Source: Isoalcanivorax pacificus W11-5
GTDB lineage: Bacteria > Pseudomonadota > Gammaproteobacteria > Pseudomonadales > Alcanivoracaceae
NCBI RefSeq assembly: GCF_000299335.2
Contig: NZ_CP004387.1
Span: 2,356,001-2,420,000 of the forward strand
Direction of reading: 5' to 3'
Length of the DNA: 64,000 nucleotides
How positions within the stretch are numbered: position 1 is the first letter of the stretch; the number at the start of each line of letters is the position of its first letter. Shown in pieces: positions 37,477 through 45,563 of the stretch. A program made the position numbers and the translations under genes. The notes beneath the pieces were generated by a model. The model did no database searches, was not told where the DNA came from, and saw only the letters and a program-made list of their open reading frames with translations.

Positions 37477-38640
37477 ATGAAGCAATTGCTGTTCTGTCTG
37501 ATGCTGTTGTGCGGCAGCGCGCTGGCCAATGCCGACGTGACACTCACCGCCGCCCAGCAGGCCGAGCTGGCCCGCGTCGCCCCTGGTGTGAACCTGACAC
37601 CTGAACTGGTCAGCCAGTTGCGGACGATTGTTTATGACCAGTCGAAGAGCGTGGATGAACGCATCCGTGCGATGCAACGGCTGACGGGCTTCTCCCCCGC
37701 CGAACCGCTGCGCCGCACAGTGTGTATCTGGGATATCGCCGGCCGCGCCGGGCCGATTTTCATGGCCGCACAGGACCAGCGGTTGCGCCTGCTGGAGTAT
37801 GGCGTGGATATCCAGCTGGAGGTCTACACCAACGAAGGTGTGATGGTGGAAGAGCTGAAATCCGGCCGCTGCGAAGCGGCCCTGATGACCGGCCTGCGTG
37901 CGCGACTGTTCAACCAGTTCACCGGCACCATCGATTCCGTCGGCGGCCTGCCCACTGACCAGCACATGCGCATGCTGCTGCAGGTGCTGGTCGACCCGCG
38001 CCTGGCGGACCGGATGACCACCCACGGGTATACCGTCATGGGCATCGCCCCCGGTGGCGCCGCCTATGTGTTCGTCAACGACCGCAAGATCAATTCACTG
38101 GCAAAAGCCGCCGGCAAGCGTGTGCCGGTGCTGGATTATGATCCGACCCAGGCGCGCATGGTGGCGCAGATCGGCGCCACGCCGGTGGCGTCGGATATCG
38201 TCAGCGCACCGACCAAGTTCAACAACGGCAGCGTCGATGTACTGCCAGCCCCGCTGGTGGCCTATGAAGTGCTGGAACTGTACAAGGGGCTGGGCGAGCA
38301 CGGTGGCATCATTGACTATCCACTGGCGCAGATCACCATGCAGCTGATCGGCAGGGAAGACAAGTTCCCGGCGGAAGTGGCGCAACTGGTGCGCGAGGCA
38401 TTCTTCGAAGGCTATGAGGAGATCATGGCGCGATTGCAGGAAGAAGCCGACAAGGTCCCGGACCACTGGTGGGTCAGCATTCCGGACGAAGACAAGCAGG
38501 AATACGAAACCATGATGCAGGATGCGCGCATCCAGTTGCGTGACGAAGGCTACTACAGCGCCGAGATGCTTACCCTGCAACGGCGCATTCGCTGCACGGT
38601 TGAGCCCTCACGCTCGGAATGCACGAACCCGGTTGAATGA
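37477..38640 (+). CDS. Periplasmic solute-binding protein of an atypical TRAP-like system, copy 2
   Basis: A 387-residue paralogue of copy 1 with the same layout: signal peptide (about 1-20, ending ANA), helical extension LTAAQQAELARVAPGVNLTP, core beginning VCIWDIAGRAGPIF, and a C-terminal RCTVEPSRSEC cysteine pair. The two are similar over their whole length, indicating tandem duplication followed by divergence, which may have widened ligand range. ATG 37477 with AGGA upstream. The large intergenic hairpin repeat begins immediately after its stop. Confidence 0.75.
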   Translation: MKQLLFCLMLLCGSALANADVTLTAAQQAELARVAPGVNLTPELVSQLRTIVYDQSKSVDERIRAMQRLTGFSPAEPLRRTVCIWDIAGRAGPIFMAAQDQRLRLLEYGVDIQLEVYTNEGVMVEELKSGRCEAALMTGLRARLFNQFTGTIDSVGGLPTDQHMRMLLQVLVDPRLADRMTTHGYTVMGIAPGGAAYVFVNDRKINSLAKAAGKRVPVLDYDPTQARMVAQIGATPVASDIVSAPTKFNNGSVDVLPAPLVAYEVLELYKGLGEHGGIIDYPLAQITMQLIGREDKFPAEVAQLVREAFFEGYEEIMARLQEEADKVPDHWWVSIPDEDKQEYETMMQDARIQLRDEGYYSAEMLTLQRRIRCTVEPSRSECTNPVE

Positions 38641-38644
38641 TGCG

Positions 38645-38811
38645 TAGGGTGGGTTGAGCCAAAGGCGAAACCCACCGTGTCCATGCCCGTTAATCACTCC
38701 TGCAAAATCATCGAAATCACCCGGCTTGGGAGGTGGGTAGTTTCGATGATTCTGTGCGAGCAGTGCGCTGCATGGACATGGTGGGTTTCGCCTTTGGCTC
38801 TACCCACCCTA
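38645..38811. repeat. Long nested inverted repeat between a binding-protein gene and the AarF gene
   Basis: Outer arms 38645-38686 and 38770-38811 match as inverted repeats at 40 of 42 positions. Within them, AATCATCGAAA (38706-38716) and TTTCGATGATT (38741-38751) form a second, perfect 11-base stem. The whole 167-base unit can fold into one long hairpin between convergent genes. One diverged outer arm recurs at 7837-7876, so it is a dispersed family and also a likely bidirectional transcription end. Confidence 0.8.
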
Positions 38812-38827
38812 ACCCCCACCAGCCCGC

Positions 38828-40174
38828 TCAATGCAACTGGTCCAGCGTCGCGAAGATATCCACCCGCGTGTCGGCAAACATGTCCAGTTCCGGCGCCAGC
38901 GCCTGCACATAACGATCAAAGTACAGGAACTGCTTCAGCAGCAAGGCAAACTCGCGTGGAAAGCGGATACCGTGGTGCTCGCCGATATGCACGATGTCGA
39001 GCAACAGGCGATTGACCTCACGATCATGGCGTCCCCCTTCCAGCAGGCTGGTCGGGTCCAGATTGGCGAGCTTGTCCTGGAAGCGTTCGATGTCGCGCGC
39101 CAGGGCATCCACGTCCACCTTTTCACGGGTCATGCCGATGGTGGCCATCGCTTCGGCGACCAGCCGGTGATCACCGCGGCCGATGCCGTCGAAAAACCGG
39201 GCCATTGCTTCCCAGGTCTCCTTGCGCATGTGCCCGACCATGCCGAAATCGATAAAGCCGATACGGCCATCGCGCAGCAGCATCAGGTTGCCGGCGTGTA
39301 CATCGGCGTGGAAGAAATCGCACAGCATCAGGCTGGAGAACCAGGTGTTGAGCGCCGTGATCAGGGTTTCCGCCGGGTCCGGCACATGCTGGCGCAATAT
39401 TTCCAGGTTAGTCAGCGGCACGCCGAAGAAGCGCTCCATGGTGAGCACCCGCGCAGTGGAAAATTCCCGGTACGGTGTCGGCGCCACGGCACGGGTATTC
39501 TGCGTCATGTTGAGAAACTCGTTGAAGCGTTCAAGGTTGTCCGCCTCCTGCCGGAAATCACATTCCTCCAGCATCGAGCCCTGCAGTTCCTCCACCACAC
39601 CGGACACCGCCGACCGCGACAGGCCCGGCGTCAACATCTCGACCACCCGCGCCGCAAAATAGAGAAAGTTGAAATCGGTCAGCAGGACATTGCGCACATT
39701 CGGTTTCTGCACCTTGATGACCACGTCGTCGCCATTGTGCAGGCGTGCGGCGTGCACCTGGGCAATGGAGGCCGAGGCCAGCGGTTGCGGGTCCACCCAG
39801 GCGTAGACGTCCTCCAGCGGCCGGCCAAGCTCTGCCTCCACCGTGTCGCGGATAAAGCGGAAAGGCAGTGCCGGTGTCTTGTCGAGGCACTTCTGGAACT
39901 CCTCGACATACTCATCCGGGAACAGCGACGGCGAACTGGCAATGAACTGCCCCAGTTTGATATAGGTGGTACCCAGTGACTCGAATGTTTCGCGCAGCAG
40001 CACCGGCAGGGATGGCCGTCGGCCGAGCAACCAGCCGGCCCCGGTGCGAGCAAGAACCGACGCAGTTTGCAAGACTCTCAAGCCGCCGCGCGCGGTATCT
40101 TCGGCCAATAAAAGCCCGGCACGCCGACCGGCCATGCGTGCACGTCGCTGCTCAACCTCAGTATATTTTCTCAT
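38828..40174 (-). CDS. AarF/ABC1/UbiB-family atypical kinase
   Basis: A 448-residue ABC1 family protein with the family's own motifs: KxGQ (YIKLGQFIASSP), the alanine-rich loop replacing the Gly-loop (LASASIAQVHAARL), the ExD element (EECDFRQEADN), and catalytic HADVHAGN followed by IDFGM. Members such as UbiB support ubiquinone synthesis or lipid handling using ATP. It is not next to ubiquinone genes here but lies, on the opposite strand, between parts of the TRAP-like locus. I chose ATG 40174; ATG 40186 and a TTG at 40228 are possible. Terminal TM helices typical of UbiB were not seen. Confidence 0.82.
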   Translation of the reverse strand: MRKYTEVEQRRARMAGRRAGLLLAEDTARGGLRVLQTASVLARTGAGWLLGRRPSLPVLLRETFESLGTTYIKLGQFIASSPSLFPDEYVEEFQKCLDKTPALPFRFIRDTVEAELGRPLEDVYAWVDPQPLASASIAQVHAARLHNGDDVVIKVQKPNVRNVLLTDFNFLYFAARVVEMLTPGLSRSAVSGVVEELQGSMLEECDFRQEADNLERFNEFLNMTQNTRAVAPTPYREFSTARVLTMERFFGVPLTNLEILRQHVPDPAETLITALNTWFSSLMLCDFFHADVHAGNLMLLRDGRIGFIDFGMVGHMRKETWEAMARFFDGIGRGDHRLVAEAMATIGMTREKVDVDALARDIERFQDKLANLDPTSLLEGGRHDREVNRLLLDIVHIGEHHGIRFPREFALLLKQFLYFDRYVQALAPELDMFADTRVDIFATLDQLH

Positions 40175-40424
40175 CCCCGGAACCATCCTGTGTTCGAGTG
40201 GAACAAATGCCCACCTGCGTGTGATCAATGATCACTTCCGGCCAGCGTTGCGGCAATGATAACTCAACACAAGTATTTGTAATGACTTGCCTTACTTTTT
40301 GTAATCGGCGCTTGTGCCAATTTTCGTGCTTCGGTAGTGTTGGCCTGACATTATCGGCGGGCGTTGCGCACATCGTCCGACCGAGCGGAAGAACAATAAT
40401 TATGCAATTGATGGAGAACGCAGT

Positions 40425-41450
40425 ATGAAGTTCCGTTTTCGCGTTCGCGGTGCCTGCCGCGTCGCAGCTCTGGGCGCCGCTTTGGCCGCCTTACCGGGGT
40501 GCGGGATGGTCTACAAGACCACCGGCGATGTGCTGGTCAGTTACGGGCGCGCAGAGATGGTGCCCTACCTCATGACCTATCAGGACGTCGGCATGGCCTG
40601 TGCCACCGGCGAGGCACTCACCCCGCTGCTGCTGTCATTCGAATCCGTAGGCTCCGACCCCGACAAACTCGCCACACTGGTTTACACCGTGGCCGCCACC
40701 TGTACCGAATCCATGGCGCTCGAAGAAGAGCTGCGCTACATGCGCGCGGTCAAGGAAGGCCGTGTCAATGAAGCACAGGACGCCCGTTCCAGACAGAAAG
40801 AACTGGCCGAGATCTCCGCCCGCCGTCAGTACGAGGCCTACCGCCGCTCCTTCGTCGAATTCGGCGAAGCCGACAACGGCAAGTGCCCGCGCCTGCGCAA
40901 TGACTTTGACGAACTGGTATGGATGATCGGCCAGATCAGCGGCGTCCAGTCGCTGCTCAACGATGCCACTGCCGATACCGCCGTGGGCGTGCCACGCGAT
41001 GTGGCGGCCAAGGTCGAGCGCGGCCTGGCCTGCCTGGACAACGAGAAATGGTGGGGCGTGCCCCGGGGTGGCCGTGCCGCCCTGTGGAATATCCTGCCGA
41101 TGCTGAAACCGGCTAACGCCGACGCCTGGGCCGAGCTTGAACGCGCCACGCGCCTGGGCTTTGAACAGGGCGTGCGCCTGCCGAGCGCCCTGTACGCTAT
41201 CTCCGCCTACAGTGTCGGGGATGACCAGCGGGTCCGCCGCGCCATTCGCGAGTTTGCCAATAACGACAAGAACCTCGACCCCAACTACGCCATGATCGAT
41301 TCGATCGCCGGCATGCTGATCAAGGGCATTTCCGACCGCATGTGGACTGAAGCCACCGGCAAGCGGACCCCCTACGGCAACCTGGGGACCTTCTGGGACG
41401 ACACCCGCAAGTCTTCTGAATCCACCATCAATATCGACGACCTACTGTGA
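40425..41450 (+). CDS. TatT-like lipoprotein (TRAP transporter T-component)
   Basis: A 341-residue lipoprotein: basic start, hydrophobic signal and the lipobox LPGC, with lipidation at C26. The mature part is almost wholly alpha-helical, like the TPR-type solenoid of TatT from Treponema, a T-component found only with some TRAP transporters and thought to associate with the binding protein and possibly shuttle hydrophobic ligands. GGAG precedes ATG 40425. It is followed by binding protein copy 3 after 65 bases. The assignment rests on size, lipidation, helical pattern and context; a profile search should confirm it. Confidence 0.65.
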   Translation: MKFRFRVRGACRVAALGAALAALPGCGMVYKTTGDVLVSYGRAEMVPYLMTYQDVGMACATGEALTPLLLSFESVGSDPDKLATLVYTVAATCTESMALEEELRYMRAVKEGRVNEAQDARSRQKELAEISARRQYEAYRRSFVEFGEADNGKCPRLRNDFDELVWMIGQISGVQSLLNDATADTAVGVPRDVAAKVERGLACLDNEKWWGVPRGGRAALWNILPMLKPANADAWAELERATRLGFEQGVRLPSALYAISAYSVGDDQRVRRAIREFANNDKNLDPNYAMIDSIAGMLIKGISDRMWTEATGKRTPYGNLGTFWDDTRKSSESTINIDDLL

Positions 41451-41515
41451 CCCGGCAGGCTGGTGCCCCGCTGCGGGCACCGGCCATGGACAGGCAGTAC
41501 AACGGAGACAGCATC

Positions 41516-42535
41516 ATGCGTTACGGTAAAGCTCTTATCGCGGCGGCGGCCTCGTCCCTGCTGCTCGGCGTATCCGCCCCGGCCATCTCGGCCGAAAAAC
41601 GCACCCTCTGCGTGTTCGACATCATCGGCACCTCCGGTGACATGTACAACATCATGCGGGACTACAGGACCGCTGCCATCGAGCAGGGGTACGACCTCGA
41701 ACTGAAGGCCTACACCGACGAGAACATTGCCGCCGAAGACCTCAAGGCCGGCCAGTGCGACGCCGCCGCGATCACCGGAATCCGCGGTCGACAGTTCAAC
41801 AGTTACACCGGCAGCCTGGATTCCATCGGGGCCATTCCGAACTACGACGCCCTGCGCACCGTGGTCCAGGTGCTGGCCAGCGAAAGCCCGCGCATCACCC
41901 CGAACCTGCGCAGCGGCTCCTATGAAGTGATGGGGATCGCCCCGATGGGTGCGGCCTACCTGTTCGTGAAAGACCAGGCGATCAACAACGTCAACGCCCT
42001 GGCGGGCAAGTCCATCGCGGTTATGGAGTATGACGCGGCCCAGGGCAAGATGGCCGCCAGCGTCGGCATGTCCCCGGTCATGTCGGACATAACCAATTTT
42101 GCCGGCCGCTTCAATAACCATAGCGTGGATATCTGCTTCGCACCGGTCATGGCCTACAGCGCCCTGGAACTCTATAAAGGGATGGAACCCAACGGCGGGA
42201 TCGTGGATTATGTGCTCGGCCAGCTGACCCTTCAGGTCATTGCCCGGCATAACAAGTTCGACAGCGAGTTCGCCGCCTGGTCGCGCAGCTACTTCTTCAA
42301 CTCGGTATTTGATCGTGCGATGCGCATCATCAACAGCGCCAACAACGAGATTGAGGACAAGTGGTGGATCGAGATCGCCGACCAGGACAAGCTGCGTTAC
42401 GACGAAATGATGCGCGATGCCCGGATCGAACTGACCGAGCAAGGCATCTATAACAAGGATATGATGTCGCTGCTGCGCAATATCCGTTGCCGCCTCGATG
42501 CCGCCCGCGCCGAGTGCAGCGACCAGCGCGAGTAA
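41516..42535 (+). CDS. Periplasmic solute-binding protein of an atypical TRAP-like system, copy 3
   Basis: A 339-residue exported protein with a signal peptide (about 1-26, ending ISA) and then directly the core LCVFDIIGTSGDMYN. Unlike copies 1 and 2 it lacks the 65-residue helical extension. Core features are shared: AYLFVKDQAIN, KSIAVMEYDAAQGKM, a GGIVDY segment, and the C-terminal cysteine pair (RCRLDAARAEC). GGAG lies nine bases before ATG 41516. It is co-transcribed with the TatT-like gene, and a good intrinsic terminator follows its stop. Confidence 0.78.
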   Translation: MRYGKALIAAAASSLLLGVSAPAISAEKRTLCVFDIIGTSGDMYNIMRDYRTAAIEQGYDLELKAYTDENIAAEDLKAGQCDAAAITGIRGRQFNSYTGSLDSIGAIPNYDALRTVVQVLASESPRITPNLRSGSYEVMGIAPMGAAYLFVKDQAINNVNALAGKSIAVMEYDAAQGKMAASVGMSPVMSDITNFAGRFNNHSVDICFAPVMAYSALELYKGMEPNGGIVDYVLGQLTLQVIARHNKFDSEFAAWSRSYFFNSVFDRAMRIINSANNEIEDKWWIEIADQDKLRYDEMMRDARIELTEQGIYNKDMMSLLRNIRCRLDAARAECSDQRE

Positions 42536-42574
42536 AGACCGGCGACCATACCGGATAAGACAGGCAATACTCAG

Positions 42575-42598
42575 GCGGGGCCGCAACGCCCCGCTTTT
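42575..42598 (+). terminator. Intrinsic terminator after binding protein copy 3
   Basis: GCGGGGC (42575-42581) pairs with GCCCCGC (42588-42594) around a CGCAAC loop, followed by TTTT. This is a classic Rho-independent terminator, which makes the permease downstream a separate transcription unit. Confidence 0.8.
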
Positions 42599-42805
42599 GT
42601 CGTATCAGCGCCCCGGAAAGGCGTTTGTTTTAACGGCCGGCTGCTCATCAGGCTTCTGCGGTCAGATTGGTTGTGTTGCGCACCCAGAATGACAACGACA
42701 TCGGCGCACGCCCGCAGGACTATGGCTCTTTTGGCACCGGTATTTCAGTGGACGGAGCGATATCGCGCCTCTGGCGTTCGTCGCATAACAACAACCGGGT
42801 GACCA

Positions 42806-44962
42806 ATGGAAACAACATCGCGCTTCAGGATCGCCAATCGCTCGATTGGTGAATGGATTTCGTCATTACCCACTCTGGTGATCCTGTTAATCACCATTTT
42901 CCTCGCCTCCGGCGAAATCATTCACTCGCAGTTGCTTAAAATCGGTGAAAACACCTGGCAGGAATACTTCCTGCTGCGTGCCAACCAGAGCGAACCCACC
43001 TGCGAACGCAATCGGGACATCGAGGCGGATGTCGCCCGGACCATCGCCGAGCGCGAGGCGAACGCGGCGGATGATCCGCTGGCCGGCCTGCTCGGGACAG
43101 ATATCGACGAGGACGCCATTCGCCGGTCGCTGGAGCGCTCCCAGGAAGTGTGCGAAGGCCGCTGGGAACGTTATGAGCGGGTACAGTCGCGCATCACCCC
43201 CGCCGTCATGGCGTTCCGCAGCGTGGAAACCACCGTTGCCATGGCCGTCACCGAGCTGGGCGGCTACAAGCGCCTGTTGCTGTGCCTGCTGCTCCTGATC
43301 TGTGCCGCCACAGCCACCCTGACCCGGCATCACATCTGCCTGCGCCCGATGCGCACGACCCGTGATCACTACGTCTCCGTGATCGCCCAGTTGGTCGCCA
43401 ATGTGATGCTGATGGTCTCTGCGATCATCTACCGCGAGCGCGAGATGATCAGCATGGCTGACGGCATCCAGGTCAACCATTTCTACCTGCACGTATTCTG
43501 GATCGCCGGTTTCGGCCTGCTGGCCGCGATCAACATCTGGCAACTGGTGCGCCCGCCGAAAGACATGGAACCGGGTGGCTCCTGGGGCAAGGCACCGCTG
43601 ACCATTCCGCTGTACACCTTCATGTGCCTCACCGCCGGCACCCGCTTCATGCTCGACGGCTACTACCACGGTATCAGCGTATACCTGGGCATGATGATGG
43701 AGCTCTCCACCCTGTTCCTGAATCTGGCGCTGTATATCTGGATCGGGATGATGCTCAAGCAGACCCGTCTGGCACAGCTGGTGTTCAACGTCTTCCGTCC
43801 CTGGAACATGTCACCGGAACTGCTCTGCTTCGTCGTGCTGATCGTGACGGCGGTACCGACCGCCTACACCGGCGCCTCCGGTATCTTCGTGATCGCCGCC
43901 GGTGCGGTGATCTACAGCGAACTGATGCGTGCGGGTGCACGGCCACAGATGGCGCTGGCCACCACCGCGATGTCCGGCTCCATGGGTGTGGTGTTGCGGC
44001 CCTGCCTGCTGGTGGTGATCATCGCTGCCCTGAACAATGCCGTGACCACCGCCGAGCTGTTCAGCTCCGGCCTGAAGATCTTCTTCCTGACCGCGTTCCT
44101 GTTCTTTATGTATTCGCAGTTCGCCCGCAAGGAAACGGCCCGCATCGCACCGTTTGGCCAGGCACTGCCGGCCAGCATCAAGCTGCTGAAACCGATCGTG
44201 CCATACGTGATCATGATCGCCCTGGTTGTGCTGTTCTTCCGCTTCGTGCTGGATCGTCGTCTGGATGAATTCTCCGCGCCGATCATCCTGCCGGTGGTGC
44301 TGCTGGCCATCCTGATCTACGAATACCTGATCGTCGGCAAGGCGAAACGGGAAGAAAACATTCGTGCTGCCGCAGAGGACGGCATCGAGCGTCCGAAGAC
44401 CTTTGAACACGCGCTGCGCAGCGCCACCAATGAGACCACCGGCCATATCGGCGCCCTGCTGATGCTGATGGCCCTGTCGGTGAGCGTCGGCGGCATCGTC
44501 GAGCGCACTGGCGTGATGGAAGCCCTGCCGGCCACCTTCCCGTCCATCTGGCTGGCCATGGGCCTGCTGGTCGTGACGCTGGTGCTGATCGGCATGTTCA
44601 TGGACCCCTACGGCGCCGTGATCCTGGTGAACGCGACCATTGCCCAGATCGCCTTCAACAACGGCATCGCCCCGCTGCACTTCTGGATGGTGACGCTGGT
44701 GGCCTTTGAGCTGGGCTACCTGACGCCGCCCGTGGCGCTGAACCATCTATTGACACGACAGGTGGTCGGCGACGACGAAGTGGAGAACGCCAAGCTCACC
44801 CATGGCAGTTTCTGGGCCCGTTACGAGAAATACCTGCTGCCCATCGCGGTGATGCTCTCCGCGCTGCTGATCGTGGCGTTCCTGCCACTGGCCTTCGATG
44901 GCCTGCACGACTGGCTGTTCCAAAAGGTCGACGTGGCCCGTCAGGTGATCCCGCTTGACTGA
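42806..44962 (+). CDS. TRAP-type large permease (DctM-like, with N-terminal DctQ-like part), copy 1
   Basis: A 718-residue membrane protein. A first TM helix (about residues 21-42) is followed by a periplasmic loop of about 110 residues with cysteines at 66 and 116, then many TM helices. Two DctM signatures are visible: PTAYTGASGIFVIAAGAVIY (351-370) with the later GARPQMALATTAMSGSMGVVLRPC-type block, and DPYGAVILVN to GYLTPPVALNHLL in the second half. The first 250 residues take the place of the small DctQ subunit. The start ATG 42806 follows a CCGGGTGA context shared with copy 2. It uses an ion gradient to import ligand delivered by the binding proteins. Confidence 0.82.
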   Translation: METTSRFRIANRSIGEWISSLPTLVILLITIFLASGEIIHSQLLKIGENTWQEYFLLRANQSEPTCERNRDIEADVARTIAEREANAADDPLAGLLGTDIDEDAIRRSLERSQEVCEGRWERYERVQSRITPAVMAFRSVETTVAMAVTELGGYKRLLLCLLLLICAATATLTRHHICLRPMRTTRDHYVSVIAQLVANVMLMVSAIIYREREMISMADGIQVNHFYLHVFWIAGFGLLAAINIWQLVRPPKDMEPGGSWGKAPLTIPLYTFMCLTAGTRFMLDGYYHGISVYLGMMMELSTLFLNLALYIWIGMMLKQTRLAQLVFNVFRPWNMSPELLCFVVLIVTAVPTAYTGASGIFVIAAGAVIYSELMRAGARPQMALATTAMSGSMGVVLRPCLLVVIIAALNNAVTTAELFSSGLKIFFLTAFLFFMYSQFARKETARIAPFGQALPASIKLLKPIVPYVIMIALVVLFFRFVLDRRLDEFSAPIILPVVLLAILIYEYLIVGKAKREENIRAAAEDGIERPKTFEHALRSATNETTGHIGALLMLMALSVSVGGIVERTGVMEALPATFPSIWLAMGLLVVTLVLIGMFMDPYGAVILVNATIAQIAFNNGIAPLHFWMVTLVAFELGYLTPPVALNHLLTRQVVGDDEVENAKLTHGSFWARYEKYLLPIAVMLSALLIVAFLPLAFDGLHDWLFQKVDVARQVIPLD

Positions 44963-44967
44963 TCACG

Positions 44968-45034
44968 CACTGGAAAAGCCTCAGCGGAGGCTTTTCCAGG
45001 CCATCAGCACAGGCTGTTTCTCAATAGCCTGTTA
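44968..45034. repeat. Short relative of the MITE-like repeat (copy C)
   Basis: The hairpin above plus CATCAGCACAGGCTGTTTCT and the following bases to 45034 match both ends of the element at 52604-52767, with the interior missing. It therefore looks like an internally deleted copy. Confidence 0.55.
44970..44999 (+). terminator. Perfect 13-base hairpin after permease copy 1
   Basis: CTGGAAAAGCCTC (44970-44982) and GAGGCTTTTCCAG (44987-44999) pair perfectly around AGCG, seven bases after the permease stop. There is no uridine run. It also matches the first hairpin of the MITE-like element at 52604-52767, so it may be a shortened copy acting as a transcription end. Confidence 0.65.
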
Positions 45035-45155
45035 ACCTTTGGCGGCACCAGCTGTCATAATGGAACGCGAACGGGCCGGAAACGGCCCGTTCGTTTCTGT
45101 GGCCACTGCCCACCGGCAGATGCCCGTTCCAGACCAGCGTACTCGGATGCCCCCA

Positions 45156-45326
45156 ATGACCCAGACACCGGATACCCGCCCCACCCGCACCCCGCGCTCA
45201 CAACGCCCGACCGAACCCCTGCCGGCAAGCTTCAAGCCCCTGTGGCGATTGATGCTGGCGCTGGCGGCACTGGTCGCTTTCGTGGCAGTGTCAGCGTTTA
45301 TCGTCGACCGCATGATCTACGGCTGA
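45156..45326 (+). CDS. Small single-TM protein between the two permease genes
   Basis: A 56-residue open frame from ATG 45156: a Thr/Pro/Arg-rich cytoplasmic start (TQTPDTRPTRTPRSQRPTEP) and one clear TM helix (about residues 30-52, MLALAALVAFVAVSAFIVD). No family was recognised. An ATG three codons earlier is also possible, and no strong ribosome-binding site is seen. Its location between two duplicated permeases and the convincing TM helix suggest a real small membrane protein, perhaps an accessory subunit, but it could be a chance open frame. Confidence 0.45.
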   Translation: MTQTPDTRPTRTPRSQRPTEPLPASFKPLWRLMLALAALVAFVAVSAFIVDRMIYG

Positions 45327-45563
45327 AGGCGACACTCCGGGGCAGCCCGGGCCCGCCCCGCCCTGCGGAAACGCCAAATATCCCTCTCCCACCCAGACCT
45401 GAAAATCAGGAAAAGCTGCTTTTCTTTCCCTCTTCTGGTAGGCACCTTTGCGTAGCTCGCCTAGACTGCCTGTTTCCCATTGCGGCGCAAGACCGCGAGG
45501 GAGCCTGGTTCCGGGCCTTCCTTGACCCCGGAACATGTTCGATAACAACAAACCGGGTGACAA

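Noticed and set aside
40402-40428. Eight-codon leader peptide overlapping the TatT-like start
   Set aside because: ATG at 40402 runs to a TGA overlapping ATG 40425, but eight codons occur easily by chance and no regulatory structure supports it.
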